Shown: piece after piece, positions 32,264-40,530 of the stretch
How the letters are laid out: every line of letters starts with the position of its first letter
Position numbering within the stretch: the first letter of the stretch is position 1
Assembly: GCF_004362515.1 (NCBI RefSeq)
Contig: NZ_SNXU01000001.1
Location: forward strand, 5,332,001-5,396,000
Source of the DNA: Actinokineospora alba
GTDB taxonomy: Bacteria; Actinomycetota; Actinomycetes; Mycobacteriales; Pseudonocardiaceae
Reading direction: 5' to 3'
Length of the DNA: 64,000 nt
Notes under the pieces: generated by a model
Told to the model about the DNA's origin: nothing
Databases searched by the model: none
The model's input: the letters and a program-made list of their open reading frames with translations, nothing else
Program-made: the position numbers and the translations under genes

Positions 32264-33094
32264 CTACTTCAGACCGGTGTGCGCGATTCCCTCGATGACC
32301 CGGCGCTGCAGGGTGATGAACAGGACCAGGATGGGCGCCATCGCCAGCAGGCTCGCCGCCATCACCAGCGGGATCTGGGTGCTGCGCTCACCCTGCAGCG
32401 ACGCCAGGCCGACCGACAGCGGCATCCTCGTGCCGTCGGTGGTGACGACGAGGGGCCACAGGAGGTCGTTCCACGACCACAGCACGGTGATGATGGCCAG
32501 TGCGACGAGCCCGGGCCGGGTGAGCGGCAGCATCACCCGCCAGAACACCTGGAACGGGTTGCAGCCGTCGAGGCGGGCCGCTTCCTCCAGTTCGATGGGC
32601 AGCGACGCGAAGAACTGGCGCATCAGGAACGTGCCGAACGCGCTGAACAAGCCGGGGGCGACCACGCCCTGCACCGTGTTCAGCCACTGCATCGACTCGA
32701 CGATCTCGTACTGCGGGATCAGGTAGACCTGGCTGGGCACCATGAGGACCGACAACGTCACCGCGAGCAGCGCGTCGCGGCCGCGGAACCGCATCCGGGC
32801 GAACGCGTAGCCCGCCATCGAGCACAGGACCAGTTGGGCGACGGTGCGGAGCACGGTGATCAGCACGGACACCCAGAACTGGGACAGGAACGGCAACCGC
32901 TCGAAGACGAGCGCGTAGTTGTCCAAATTGGGCGCGGCCGGGAACGTCGGGGTCGCGCTCGTCGCCTCGCTCTGCGTGGACAGGCTCAGGATGATCTGCC
33001 ACGCGAACGGGAACACCATGGTCGCCGCGCCGACCGAGAGGACCACGTGGGTGGGCCAGGTTCGGCCGCGGTTGATGGCGGCGGGCTCAGACAT
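32264..33094 (-). CDS. Sugar ABC transporter permease (MalG type)
   Basis: 276 residues with six predicted membrane helices and the MalG-family coupling loop 'EAARLDGCNPFQVFWRVMLP' (EAA motif). The C-terminus (FITLQRRVIEGIAHTGLK) is the usual end of this family. With the MalF-type partner (overlapping by 8 bases) it would form the channel of a CUT1 importer for oligosaccharides. The ATPase gene is not in the operon, as is common in actinobacteria, where a shared MsiK-like ATPase serves many importers. Confidence 0.96.
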   Translation of the reverse strand: MSEPAAINRGRTWPTHVVLSVGAATMVFPFAWQIILSLSTQSEATSATPTFPAAPNLDNYALVFERLPFLSQFWVSVLITVLRTVAQLVLCSMAGYAFARMRFRGRDALLAVTLSVLMVPSQVYLIPQYEIVESMQWLNTVQGVVAPGLFSAFGTFLMRQFFASLPIELEEAARLDGCNPFQVFWRVMLPLTRPGLVALAIITVLWSWNDLLWPLVVTTDGTRMPLSVGLASLQGERSTQIPLVMAASLLAMAPILVLFITLQRRVIEGIAHTGLK

Positions 33095-34043
33095 CGTGCA
33101 CCCACTTGCGTTGCAGGAGGAACTGGACGGCGGTGACGCAGGCGGTGATCACCAGGATGGCGATCGCGATCGCGGCGCCGTAGCCCTTCTCGTTGTCCGG
33201 GAAAGAGGCCTCCCAGAACAGGTAGACCAGTGACTTCGTGTCCCGCATCACCGGGTTCGCCGTGCCGACGAGCGTGTAGAGCAGGTCGAACAGCTGCAGG
33301 CCCGCGATCACCGTCACGACGGTCAGGAAGAACACCGACCGGCCGACCATCGGGATCGTGATGGACAGGAATTGCCGCATGGGCGACGCACCGTCCAAGG
33401 CGGCCGCCTCGTACAGGTCGCGGGGAACGTTCTTCAGCGCCGCCGACAGGATGATGATGTTGAACCCGAGGGACAGCCACAATCCCAGGACAGCGGTGGC
33501 GATCAGCGACCAGCCCGGTGTCGACACCCAGTAGGTGCCTTCGATCCCGACCAGGCCGAGCGCCCAGTTGAGGACGCCGTAGTCACCGTTGTAGATGATC
33601 TTCCACACCTGCGCGACGGCGACCGGCATGGCCACGTACGGCAGGAAGAACAGCGTCCGGTACAGGGTCGCGCCGCGCAGTCCGGGACGGTTCAGCAAGG
33701 CGGCCAGGACCAGCCCGATGGGCACGCCGAGCACCACGACCCCGGTGTAGATGAGCGTGTTGAGCGCGGCACGGCCCAGCTCCGGGTCGGAGAGCAGCCG
33801 CTCGTAGTTCTCGAGGCCGACCCACGTGGACCCGCCGAACACACCCCACTCGGTGAAGCTGAAGTAGGCCGTGCGGACGATCGGCCACAGGTAGAACACC
33901 GCGATGCCCAACACCAGCGGCCCGACGAACAGTACCGGCCACGCCCCGTGGCCGGTGTGCGCCTTCTTCTTGCGCGGCCGGGCCGGGGGACCCGGGGCGG
34001 GGGTGATGATCCCCGCCCCGGGCGCCGTCGTGGACGCCGTCAT
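33087..34043 (-). CDS. Sugar ABC transporter permease (MalF type)
   Basis: 318 residues beginning MTASTTAPGAGIITPAPG with a cytoplasmic basic stretch (RPRKKKAHTGHGAW) and then six membrane helices; the EAA loop reads 'EAAALDGASPMRQFLSITIP'. The ATG at 34043 overlaps the stop of the binding-protein gene by 4 bases (ATGA). A much longer frame exists upstream of this start but there it only shadows the binding-protein gene in another frame and has no membrane or family character. Confidence 0.95.
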   Translation of the reverse strand: MTASTTAPGAGIITPAPGPPARPRKKKAHTGHGAWPVLFVGPLVLGIAVFYLWPIVRTAYFSFTEWGVFGGSTWVGLENYERLLSDPELGRAALNTLIYTGVVVLGVPIGLVLAALLNRPGLRGATLYRTLFFLPYVAMPVAVAQVWKIIYNGDYGVLNWALGLVGIEGTYWVSTPGWSLIATAVLGLWLSLGFNIIILSAALKNVPRDLYEAAALDGASPMRQFLSITIPMVGRSVFFLTVVTVIAGLQLFDLLYTLVGTANPVMRDTKSLVYLFWEASFPDNEKGYGAAIAIAILVITACVTAVQFLLQRKWVHDV

Positions 34044-35338
34044 TCCTTCTCCAGCGCCTTGTTCATCGCGTCCGCCATCGCCTTGGCCACCTCGCCGACC
34101 GGCTTGGCGCCGGAGAACGCGTCGGGCAGCAGGTCGACCTCGAACTTGCCCCAGGCCGAGGAGTTCTTGCTCACCGGGTAGGGCACCGCGTAGTTCTCGG
34201 CCCCGTCGAGGAAGACCTTCAGGTCGGCGCCGGGAAGCACCTTGAGGAAGGACTCCTGGGTGCCCTTGTACGCCGAGATCACGCCGCTGAGCTTGCTGAG
34301 GGTGACCGCGGCCTCCTGCGAGGACAGGTAGGTCAGGAACGCCTCCGCGGCGGCCTGGTTCTTGGTGTCGGCGCTGATCACGTTCGCCAACCCGTGGATG
34401 ACGGTGGCCTGCCGCTTGTCCCGCGGCAGCGGCGCGACCGCCACGTCCGCGGCGATCGGGCTCTCGGCGAGGAGCTTGGTGTCCCAGGAGCCGGTCCAGA
34501 ACATGGCGGCCCGGCCGCTGGTGAAGCGGCTCAGCGCCGGGGTGTCGGCGTCCTGCGACAGCGACGGCATGGCGTCGGCGGCGATCAGGTCCGCCCACAC
34601 CTGCAGGCCGCGGATGGCCTCCGGGGTGTCGAAACCGGACTTCTTGCCGTCGGCGGAGATGACTTCCCCGCCCGCGGCGGCGATGGTGTCGTAGTAGGTC
34701 TGCTGCCCGCCGTCGACGAGTGCCGCGGTCACACCGAAGACGTCCTTCGCCTTCAGCTTCGCGCGGATGTCCTTCGCGGCCTGGACGAACTGCTCGACCG
34801 TCCAGTCGGACTTCGGCTCCGCGACACCGGCCTCCGCGAACAGCTTCTTGTTGTAGAACACCGCGATGGTGTCGTAGTCCTTCGGCACGCCGTAGCGGAC
34901 GCCCTCGTAGGTGTAGAGCGTGTCCAGCGCCTTCGGGTACTGCGCCGGGTCGATCTTCTTGCCGTCCACCAGGCCGGTGATCGGGGCCAGCTTCTTGTTG
35001 GCGGCGTAGAGCTGGAAGTTCGGCCCGTTCATCCAGAACACGTCGGGCGTGGTCTTGGACCCGGCCTGGGTCTGCAGCTTGGTCCAGTACTCCTTGTACG
35101 GCGTCACCTGGACGTTGACCTTGACGTGCGGGTAGGTCTTGTTGAAGTCGGCGACCACCTGCTGGGCGGCCCCGGCGATGTTCTCGCCCCACACCCCGTA
35201 GGAGATCTCCGCCTTGAGGTCGGCGGGATTGGCGGGCTGCGCGGCGGCGCCGCTGTCGCCGCCGGAGCCGCCGCCGCATCCGGCCAGGGCGACCGACGCG
35301 GCGACGAGGGCGGACAGCACGGCTAAGTGCTTCTTCAT
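34040..35338 (-). CDS. Sugar-binding lipoprotein of ABC transporter
   Basis: 432 residues with a lipoprotein signal (MKKHLAVLSALVAASVALAG then C) and a glycine/serine linker. The mature protein is a family 1 extracellular solute-binding protein: 'GVWGENIAGAAQQVVADFNK', 'KTTPDVFWMNGPNFQLYAAN', 'DYDTIAVFYNKKLFAEAGVA', 'GRAAMFWTGSWDTKLLAESP'. It would deliver an oligosaccharide or polyol to the two permeases. Substrate cannot be read from sequence; the neighbouring oxidoreductase suggests a sugar or inositol-like compound that is oxidised after uptake. Confidence 0.95.
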   Translation of the reverse strand: MKKHLAVLSALVAASVALAGCGGGSGGDSGAAAQPANPADLKAEISYGVWGENIAGAAQQVVADFNKTYPHVKVNVQVTPYKEYWTKLQTQAGSKTTPDVFWMNGPNFQLYAANKKLAPITGLVDGKKIDPAQYPKALDTLYTYEGVRYGVPKDYDTIAVFYNKKLFAEAGVAEPKSDWTVEQFVQAAKDIRAKLKAKDVFGVTAALVDGGQQTYYDTIAAAGGEVISADGKKSGFDTPEAIRGLQVWADLIAADAMPSLSQDADTPALSRFTSGRAAMFWTGSWDTKLLAESPIAADVAVAPLPRDKRQATVIHGLANVISADTKNQAAAEAFLTYLSSQEAAVTLSKLSGVISAYKGTQESFLKVLPGADLKVFLDGAENYAVPYPVSKNSSAWGKFEVDLLPDAFSGAKPVGEVAKAMADAMNKALEKE

Positions 35339-35346
35339 CTGTGCTC

Positions 35347-36534
35347 CTAGTGGTGGGGCAGGGGAGGGGCGGGTTGGTGCGTGGCGAAGTAGGTGGCGAT
35401 CTCCGGTGCGACCGGGGGCACGTTCTGCGGTGTCGAGCCAGTGCGCAGGGACCGGGTCGCGGCGACCCCGGCGGCGATGGCCTCGCGCGCGGAGACCGGG
35501 TCGGTGTCGGTCGGCGTGCCTTCGCGGACGAACCGCAGGAACTCGGTCATCGTCAGCTCGTCGGCGTCGCCGTGCCCGCCGTCGTCGCCGACGATCGGGT
35601 AGGACTGGTCGCCTTCGGGGCGGTAGCCGGTGCGCTTGTTCCACACCCGCACCACGCCGCCCGCGCTGTCGCCGAAGTTCTCGATCCGGCCCTCGGTGCC
35701 GATGACGGTGTAGTTGCGCCAGTAGTCCGGGGTGTAGTGGCACTGCTGATAGCTGGCCAGCACCCCGTTGTCCAGTCGCATGAGGACCATGGACAGGTCC
35801 TCGACGTCGATGGTCTCGTTGAGGTCGGTCTGGGCCAGCGGCGGCCAGTTGTCCAGGGAGAACCAGTCGCGCATGGTGCGGTCGCCGTTGTCCCGGCGCG
35901 AGTCGACGCGGCCGTAGACCGTCAGGTCGCCCATCGCGACGACCTGGCGGGTGACGCCACCGGCCAGCCAGTGGATCACGTCGATGTCGTGCGCGCCCTT
36001 CTGCAGCAGCAGTGACGTCGTCTTCGCGCGTTCGGCGTGCCAGTCCTTGAAGTAGAAGTCGCCGCCGTGGCCGACGAAGTGCCTGCACCAGATCGAGGTC
36101 ACCTCGCCGATGTCGCCGCGGGCGATGATCTCCCGCATCAGCCGCACGACGTGCATGTGCCGCATGTTGTGTCCGATGTAGAGCTTGGCGCCCGAGGCGT
36201 GCGCGGCGGCGAGCACGCGGTCGGCGTCCTCGATGGTGGTCGCCAGCGGCTTCTCCAGATACACCGCGACTCCCGCGCTGAGCAGTTGCTCGCTCACCTC
36301 GGCGTGGGTGTGGTCGGGGCTGGTGACGATCGCGGCGTCCAGGTCGGGGCATGCCCGCAGCAGTTCCGGGATGTCCCGGTACACGGGCACCTCGCCGAAC
36401 CAGCGCGCCGCGCGGTCCGCGGCCCGGTCGTCCGGGTCGACCGCGGCGACCAGGGTGGCCCCCGCGGCGACCGCGTGCTCGGCGATGGGTGCTCGCGCAC
36501 CCACTCCGATGACGGCGATGGTCAGGTCGTTCAT
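35347..36534 (-). CDS. Gfo/Idh/MocA family oxidoreductase
   Basis: 395 residues. An N-terminal Rossmann fold begins 'MNDLTIAVIGVGARAPIAEH' (G-x-G-x-R variant), followed by 'AAIVTSPDHTHAEVSEQLLS' and the family's 'VYLEKPLATTIEDADRVLAA' motif with the catalytic-site Lys in EKP. 'KGAHDIDVIHWLAGG' supplies the downstream His. These enzymes oxidise or reduce sugars and cyclitols with NAD(P). First gene of the uptake operon, 8 bases before the binding protein. ATG 36534 is preferred over 36555 because GGAG is well placed before it. Confidence 0.93.
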   Translation of the reverse strand: MNDLTIAVIGVGARAPIAEHAVAAGATLVAAVDPDDRAADRAARWFGEVPVYRDIPELLRACPDLDAAIVTSPDHTHAEVSEQLLSAGVAVYLEKPLATTIEDADRVLAAAHASGAKLYIGHNMRHMHVVRLMREIIARGDIGEVTSIWCRHFVGHGGDFYFKDWHAERAKTTSLLLQKGAHDIDVIHWLAGGVTRQVVAMGDLTVYGRVDSRRDNGDRTMRDWFSLDNWPPLAQTDLNETIDVEDLSMVLMRLDNGVLASYQQCHYTPDYWRNYTVIGTEGRIENFGDSAGGVVRVWNKRTGYRPEGDQSYPIVGDDGGHGDADELTMTEFLRFVREGTPTDTDPVSAREAIAAGVAATRSLRTGSTPQNVPPVAPEIATYFATHQPAPPLPHH

Positions 36535-36643
36535 CAGGCGGTCTCCGTGTGACATCCGGTCAGTAGTGAAAATGGCTTTTCTTACTGATGGATGACGAGA
36601 ATTGCCGGAGATGCCTGGTCAACACAAGGCCTAGCCCGGTGGG

Positions 36644-36662
36644 TTATCTAACTGTTACCTAA
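36644..36662. promoter_or_regulatory. Palindromic operator candidate for the ROK regulator
   Basis: TTATCTAACTGTTACCTAA, a palindrome of the form TTAnnTAAC-n-GTTAnnTAA, stands out as an AT-rich island in GC-rich sequence. It is 110 bases upstream of the oxidoreductase start and just beyond the ROK gene, the expected place for a repressor site controlling the sugar operon. Confidence 0.55.
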
Positions 36663-36693
36663 TATGGCGCGGTTAGGCAGGTGGGTTTCCCAA

Positions 36694-37917
36694 TCACGCG
36701 TGGGTGCGCTCAGGCGACGGAACCGGGCGCGGGCTGATCGCCGGAGTGCTGACGTCGGGGCTGCGCAACAGCGCCGCGCCCACGGTGTCGAAGGACCGCA
36801 GGACGCCGCCGAGCGACACGTCGAGCTCGCCGAGCGCGTGCCCGACGATGGGGTACTCGAAGGACAGGTTGAGCTGCGCGGCGACCTTGGGACGCAACAT
36901 GGGCACGAGCAGGTCGGCGTAGCGGCCGAGCCGTCCACCTAGCACGACGAGGTCCGGGTCGACGGCGGCGAGCAGACCGCCGACCGCGAGAGCCATCCGG
37001 TCGGTCAGCTCCTCGGCGAGTTGGAGCCCGTCCGGCCCACCGGCCGCGAGCCGCGCGTCCGCCGCCTCGACGTGCGTCCACGGCCCCTCGTCACCGCGCA
37101 CCGGCCCGGCGAGAACCCGCAGTGCCAGCAGTTCTCCCGCCTGGTGGTGGCGGCCGACGTGCACCCGCCCACCGATGACGAGCCGGGCGGAGACGTGGAA
37201 CCAGGTGAGCAGGTACAGGCTCGTGTCGGCGAACTGGGAGGCGCCGAGCGTGGCTTCGGCGCCCGCGGCGAGCACGAGGTCGTTCTCCACCGTGACCGGG
37301 CAGCCGAACAGCTCGGTCAGCCGACTCGCCATGTCAACGTCCTGCCACTCCCGCACGGCGGGGGAGTGCGAGAGCCTGCCGTCGCCGCCGACGATGCCGG
37401 GCACGGCAACGGTGAGCCCCGCCAGCGTCCTGAGGGGGAGCCGGGCCGCCTCGAACGCCCGCGCGACATGGTCGCGCAGGGCAGTGAGGTCCGCGGTGCC
37501 CGTGCGCGGGCTGGCAGGCCCGTCGAGGTCGGTGTGCACGATGTCGCCTGCCAGGTTGGCGATCGCCACCCGCTGGCGGACGTCGGACAGATCCAGCCCG
37601 ACGACGTGGTGGCGCTCGGCTCGGAAGCGGTACCGCCGGGCGGGCCTGCCGCCGCCGGAGCTGGGCGGCGCGGGCGTGACGTCGGTGTCCACCAAGCCCT
37701 CGGCCTCGAAGTCACCGATCAGCGCCTCGACCGTGGGCCGGGACAGCCCGGTGCGCGCGGCCAGCTCCCGGATGGTCGCGACCCGCGCGTCGCGCAGCCC
37801 CTCCAGGCAGCGCCCCCTCGGTGTCGTCGCCCTCAGCATCCAACGGCCCCCAACCTCGTCCAACGGTTCCGGCTCCGAGCTTATTGCCGATGGACCTGAC
37901 TGGTCGCGCTTCGACAC
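36694..37917 (-). CDS. ROK-family transcriptional regulator
   Basis: 407 residues. An N-terminal winged helix (RVATIRELAARTGLSRPTVE, LIGDFEAEGLVDTD) is joined to a sugar-kinase-like ROK domain: 'HVVGLDLSDVRQRVAIANLA' (phosphate-1 motif), 'GLTVAVPGIVGGDGRLSHSP', 'CPVTVENDLVLAAGAEATLG' and 'DPDLVVLGGRLGRYADLLVP'. The usual zinc-binding CxCG..GC-x-E motif between these is not visible, so it may be a zinc-free member. It probably represses the downstream uptake operon until a sugar binds. It starts at a GTG; a later start at the internal MLRATTPRG would still include the helix-turn-helix. Confidence 0.92.
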   Translation of the reverse strand: MSKRDQSGPSAISSEPEPLDEVGGRWMLRATTPRGRCLEGLRDARVATIRELAARTGLSRPTVEALIGDFEAEGLVDTDVTPAPPSSGGGRPARRYRFRAERHHVVGLDLSDVRQRVAIANLAGDIVHTDLDGPASPRTGTADLTALRDHVARAFEAARLPLRTLAGLTVAVPGIVGGDGRLSHSPAVREWQDVDMASRLTELFGCPVTVENDLVLAAGAEATLGASQFADTSLYLLTWFHVSARLVIGGRVHVGRHHQAGELLALRVLAGPVRGDEGPWTHVEAADARLAAGGPDGLQLAEELTDRMALAVGGLLAAVDPDLVVLGGRLGRYADLLVPMLRPKVAAQLNLSFEYPIVGHALGELDVSLGGVLRSFDTVGAALLRSPDVSTPAISPRPVPSPERTHA

Positions 37918-37930
37918 CAGGTGAGCGCGC

Positions 37931-39304
37931 CTACTGCTTGGCGAGCAGGGCGGTCGCGGTGACCCGGCCGCCCTTTTCCTGGTAGGCGTAGCGCAGCCCG
38001 CCGTCGACCACGCTCAGCGTGACCTCACCCGCCTTGATGCAGGTGCTGCCTGGGTCCTTGTCGATTGCCTCGGCGAGCACCGCCCGCTCCGGGCCCGCCT
38101 CGATCAGGCGCAGCGGCCCGGAACACGCGAGTTCGGGGTAGGAGGATTCGCCGACCACGGTGCCGACCGCGCCGGCGCGCAGGGTGATCACCGCGTTGTA
38201 GACCTTGGACGTGCTCGGCTGGTCGACCGCGGTGGTGGACCGCCAGGTCCCGACGAGACTCTCGTCGACGACCTCGCCCACCCGCGGCTCGCCCTCGTCA
38301 CAGGGCACCGCGTTCCACGGGTCGCCGGGTCCGCGGCTGGGCCGGGGCCCCGCCGGTCCGGTGCGATCGGCGGCCCACAGGCCCGGCCTGCCGACCGAGC
38401 CCCAGCCGCCCGCGTACCCCCACCACGGCTCGGTCTCGATCGGCCGCAGGCGCGCGGCGGCGTCCCAGCGTTCGCCCTCGCCGGTCACGTCGTAGATCTT
38501 GCCGAAGTAGCCGACGGTCGGGTACGAGGCGTGGGTTCCCTTGGCGGAGAACGCCGTCGGCCTGCCGTCGGACTTCTCCACCTCATCCCAGTCGAGCCTG
38601 CACTGGTGTCCGTGGCCGTTGAAGGTGACGCCCTGCGGGGTGTCGGACTTGTCGGTGAGCACGGTGACGCGCTCCCAGTCGCCTTCGTGGTCGTAGTCGA
38701 TGCCCGCCAAGACGGAGCCGGGGCCGACGATCGGGATCTCGCTCGGAACGTTCCTGGCGTTGTTGTAGGGATAGAACATCCAGTACACGTAGCCGAACTT
38801 GGTCTTCTCCTTGTTCTCGATGTACTGCCAGTACACCGGGGCGGCCGCGCCGACACCGCCCCGCTTGTCGTCGTCGCCGTCGAGGTAGAACCCCTCGGCG
38901 CCGAGCACCGTGCCGTGCGGCCGGGTGTCGTCGGTCGACTGGTAGGTGGGGCCGCCGTGCTCGCAGCCGGGCGGGCCACCCTTGCCTTGGTGCTCGTAGG
39001 GCGAGGTGAGATGCCGGAGCTTCCCGGGGTCCGGCGGGTCGGCGATGTCGTCGTCGCCGCAGCCGTCGTCGTGTGCCCACTTCAGGGCGGCGTCACCGAG
39101 GTGGGTGGTCGCGTCAGCGGGCCCGTTCTCCTCGCCTTCGGCCAGCCACATCACCGGCGCCAGCCGCGCCGCCGCTTCCGCGTGCGGCACAGTGCTTTTC
39201 GGCGTGCTTGGCGTGGTCGGCGCCGTCGTGGTGGGTGCCGGGTCGGCGGGCCCGCAACCGGCCAACATGACAACCGCGACCCCGAGCGCCGACATCCTCC
39301 GCAT
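37931..39304 (-). CDS. Vps62-related lipoprotein
   Basis: 457 residues starting MRRMSALGVAVVMLAG then C, a clear lipoprotein signal, and a Thr/Pro linker. The main domain has the Vps62/DUF946 pattern: 'APVYWQYIENKEKTKFGYVY' 'WMFYPYNNA', 'DYDHEGDWERVTVLTD', 'FNGHGHQCRLDW' and 'GTHASYPTVGYF'. The conserved HEGDWE and the spaced histidines may bind metal or carbohydrate; the biochemical role of this family is not known. A C-terminal 110-residue beta domain (WRSTTAVDQPSTSKVYNAVI) may be a lipocalin-like fold. Start ATG 39304 is chosen for the signal peptide. Confidence 0.85.
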   Translation of the reverse strand: MRRMSALGVAVVMLAGCGPADPAPTTTAPTTPSTPKSTVPHAEAAARLAPVMWLAEGEENGPADATTHLGDAALKWAHDDGCGDDDIADPPDPGKLRHLTSPYEHQGKGGPPGCEHGGPTYQSTDDTRPHGTVLGAEGFYLDGDDDKRGGVGAAAPVYWQYIENKEKTKFGYVYWMFYPYNNARNVPSEIPIVGPGSVLAGIDYDHEGDWERVTVLTDKSDTPQGVTFNGHGHQCRLDWDEVEKSDGRPTAFSAKGTHASYPTVGYFGKIYDVTGEGERWDAAARLRPIETEPWWGYAGGWGSVGRPGLWAADRTGPAGPRPSRGPGDPWNAVPCDEGEPRVGEVVDESLVGTWRSTTAVDQPSTSKVYNAVITLRAGAVGTVVGESSYPELACSGPLRLIEAGPERAVLAEAIDKDPGSTCIKAGEVTLSVVDGGLRYAYQEKGGRVTATALLAKQ

Positions 39305-39405
39305 GCGATCAACGTAGCCGAGCCCCACCTGGCTGCACCCGTTACGCCGGGCGGGCGGCAGGCGATGATCAACGGTCGGGACAGCTACCCAGGTGGAGGA
39401 CCGCG

Positions 39406-40455
39406 ATGGTGGGCGTTGTGATCGGGCATGGGTCGTTCGGCGGGCCGGAGACGGTCGTGGTGCCCGCCGGGTTGACGGTGCACTTCTTCGCCGACGAGGG
39501 GACGTCGATGGTGATGGTCAACCTCCTCGAGTTGCTCAAACACGACAACCCCAGGATCCCCATGCACGTCGCGAAGCCTGGCCTGGCAGTGCCCAACTAC
39601 AAATACGAGCCCTTCAAGGACCACGAGCGGCGGGCGATCACCGCGCTCAACCAGTACGCCGCGCCGCAGATCGTCGTCGGATCCGCGGAGACACCCAACA
39701 CCTTGATGCTGTGCGCGGACGTCAAGGGCTGTCCCAAGGACGGCCCGCACACCTGCGACGGCGTGTTCGGCCGCGCCGCGAAGGCGCGGTGGAACTACCT
39801 GATGATCTTCTCCTGCCGGTACGACACGCGGGCGAATCTGGAACCCACCTTCGACCTGATGGCCCCACACGGCGAGCGGGACCGGTCGGTGCACCAGGCG
39901 CTGGTCGACTGGGTGCAGACGTTCGTCGGGCTGACCAACGCTCAGCAGGACGCGATGTGGGCGGGGCTGGCCCCGAACGAGCGGCTCCGGTTGATCGCTT
40001 CCGATGACGAGGTGCGCGAGTGGGACGACTGCCGGGCCGCCCGCGCGGCGGTCGCGGCGGCGGGCGACCCCGCGAAGGCCGCCGCTCCCGCGTCCACCGC
40101 GGTCAAGATCCGGCTGATGCGCGACTACCCGGAGCACCGCGCCGCCGTCCGAACCGGGCTGCACCCAGACCCGTCCGACGCCCACGACATCGCGACGTTC
40201 CTGCCTCTGCCGTTCAACGACAAGGTCGTCTGGTGGCAGGACCTGTCGGCCTATGAGCAAGCGCGGTGGATGGTGAATGAGGACGTCACGCACTGGGCCG
40301 CCGGGTTCAACGCCTGCGAGCTGTTCGGCTACGGCCTGCGCGGTGACCGACTCCTGGGACTGCTGCGCAAGCTCGAACCGCAGGCCCTGGCGGTGGCCAA
40401 GACCGAGGTGGCGTTGACCAAATACCTCGCCGACAACGCCCTCCACGCACCCTGA
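39406..40455 (+). CDS. Stv-like putative adhesin-domain protein
   Basis: 349 residues beginning MVGVVIGHGSFGGPETVVVP followed by AGLTVHFFADEGTSM. The 'GHGS....VPAG..V.FF...G' opening is that of the 'putative adhesin Stv' domain, and the block 'ARWNYLMIFSCRYDTRANLE' may be its conserved Cys-containing core. The C-terminal half is helical without recognised motif. No signal peptide, so despite the family name the protein is probably cytoplasmic or delivered by another route. It stands alone between a divergent lipoprotein gene and a bidirectional terminator. Confidence 0.6.
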   Translation: MVGVVIGHGSFGGPETVVVPAGLTVHFFADEGTSMVMVNLLELLKHDNPRIPMHVAKPGLAVPNYKYEPFKDHERRAITALNQYAAPQIVVGSAETPNTLMLCADVKGCPKDGPHTCDGVFGRAAKARWNYLMIFSCRYDTRANLEPTFDLMAPHGERDRSVHQALVDWVQTFVGLTNAQQDAMWAGLAPNERLRLIASDDEVREWDDCRAARAAVAAAGDPAKAAAPASTAVKIRLMRDYPEHRAAVRTGLHPDPSDAHDIATFLPLPFNDKVVWWQDLSAYEQARWMVNEDVTHWAAGFNACELFGYGLRGDRLLGLLRKLEPQALAVAKTEVALTKYLADNALHAP

Positions 40456-40457
40456 TC

Positions 40458-40500
40458 ATGGACGAAGCCGCACCCGCCGAACGGGTGCGGCTTCGTCCAT
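40458..40500. terminator. Bidirectional terminator between convergent genes
   Basis: Perfect 19-bp inverted repeat ATGGACGAAGCCGCACCCG with a 5-base loop (CCGAA), starting 3 bases after the Stv-like gene stop and ending 31 bases before the pntB stop on the other strand. Confidence 0.9.
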
Positions 40501-40530
40501 CAGCCGGTCTTGCCTAGAGAGAAACTCGCC

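Noticed and set aside
33087..35279. A 730-residue open frame covering the MalF permease and most of the binding-protein gene
   Set aside because: Only the part from ATG 34043 has membrane and family character; the rest is a shifted-frame shadow of the binding-protein gene.
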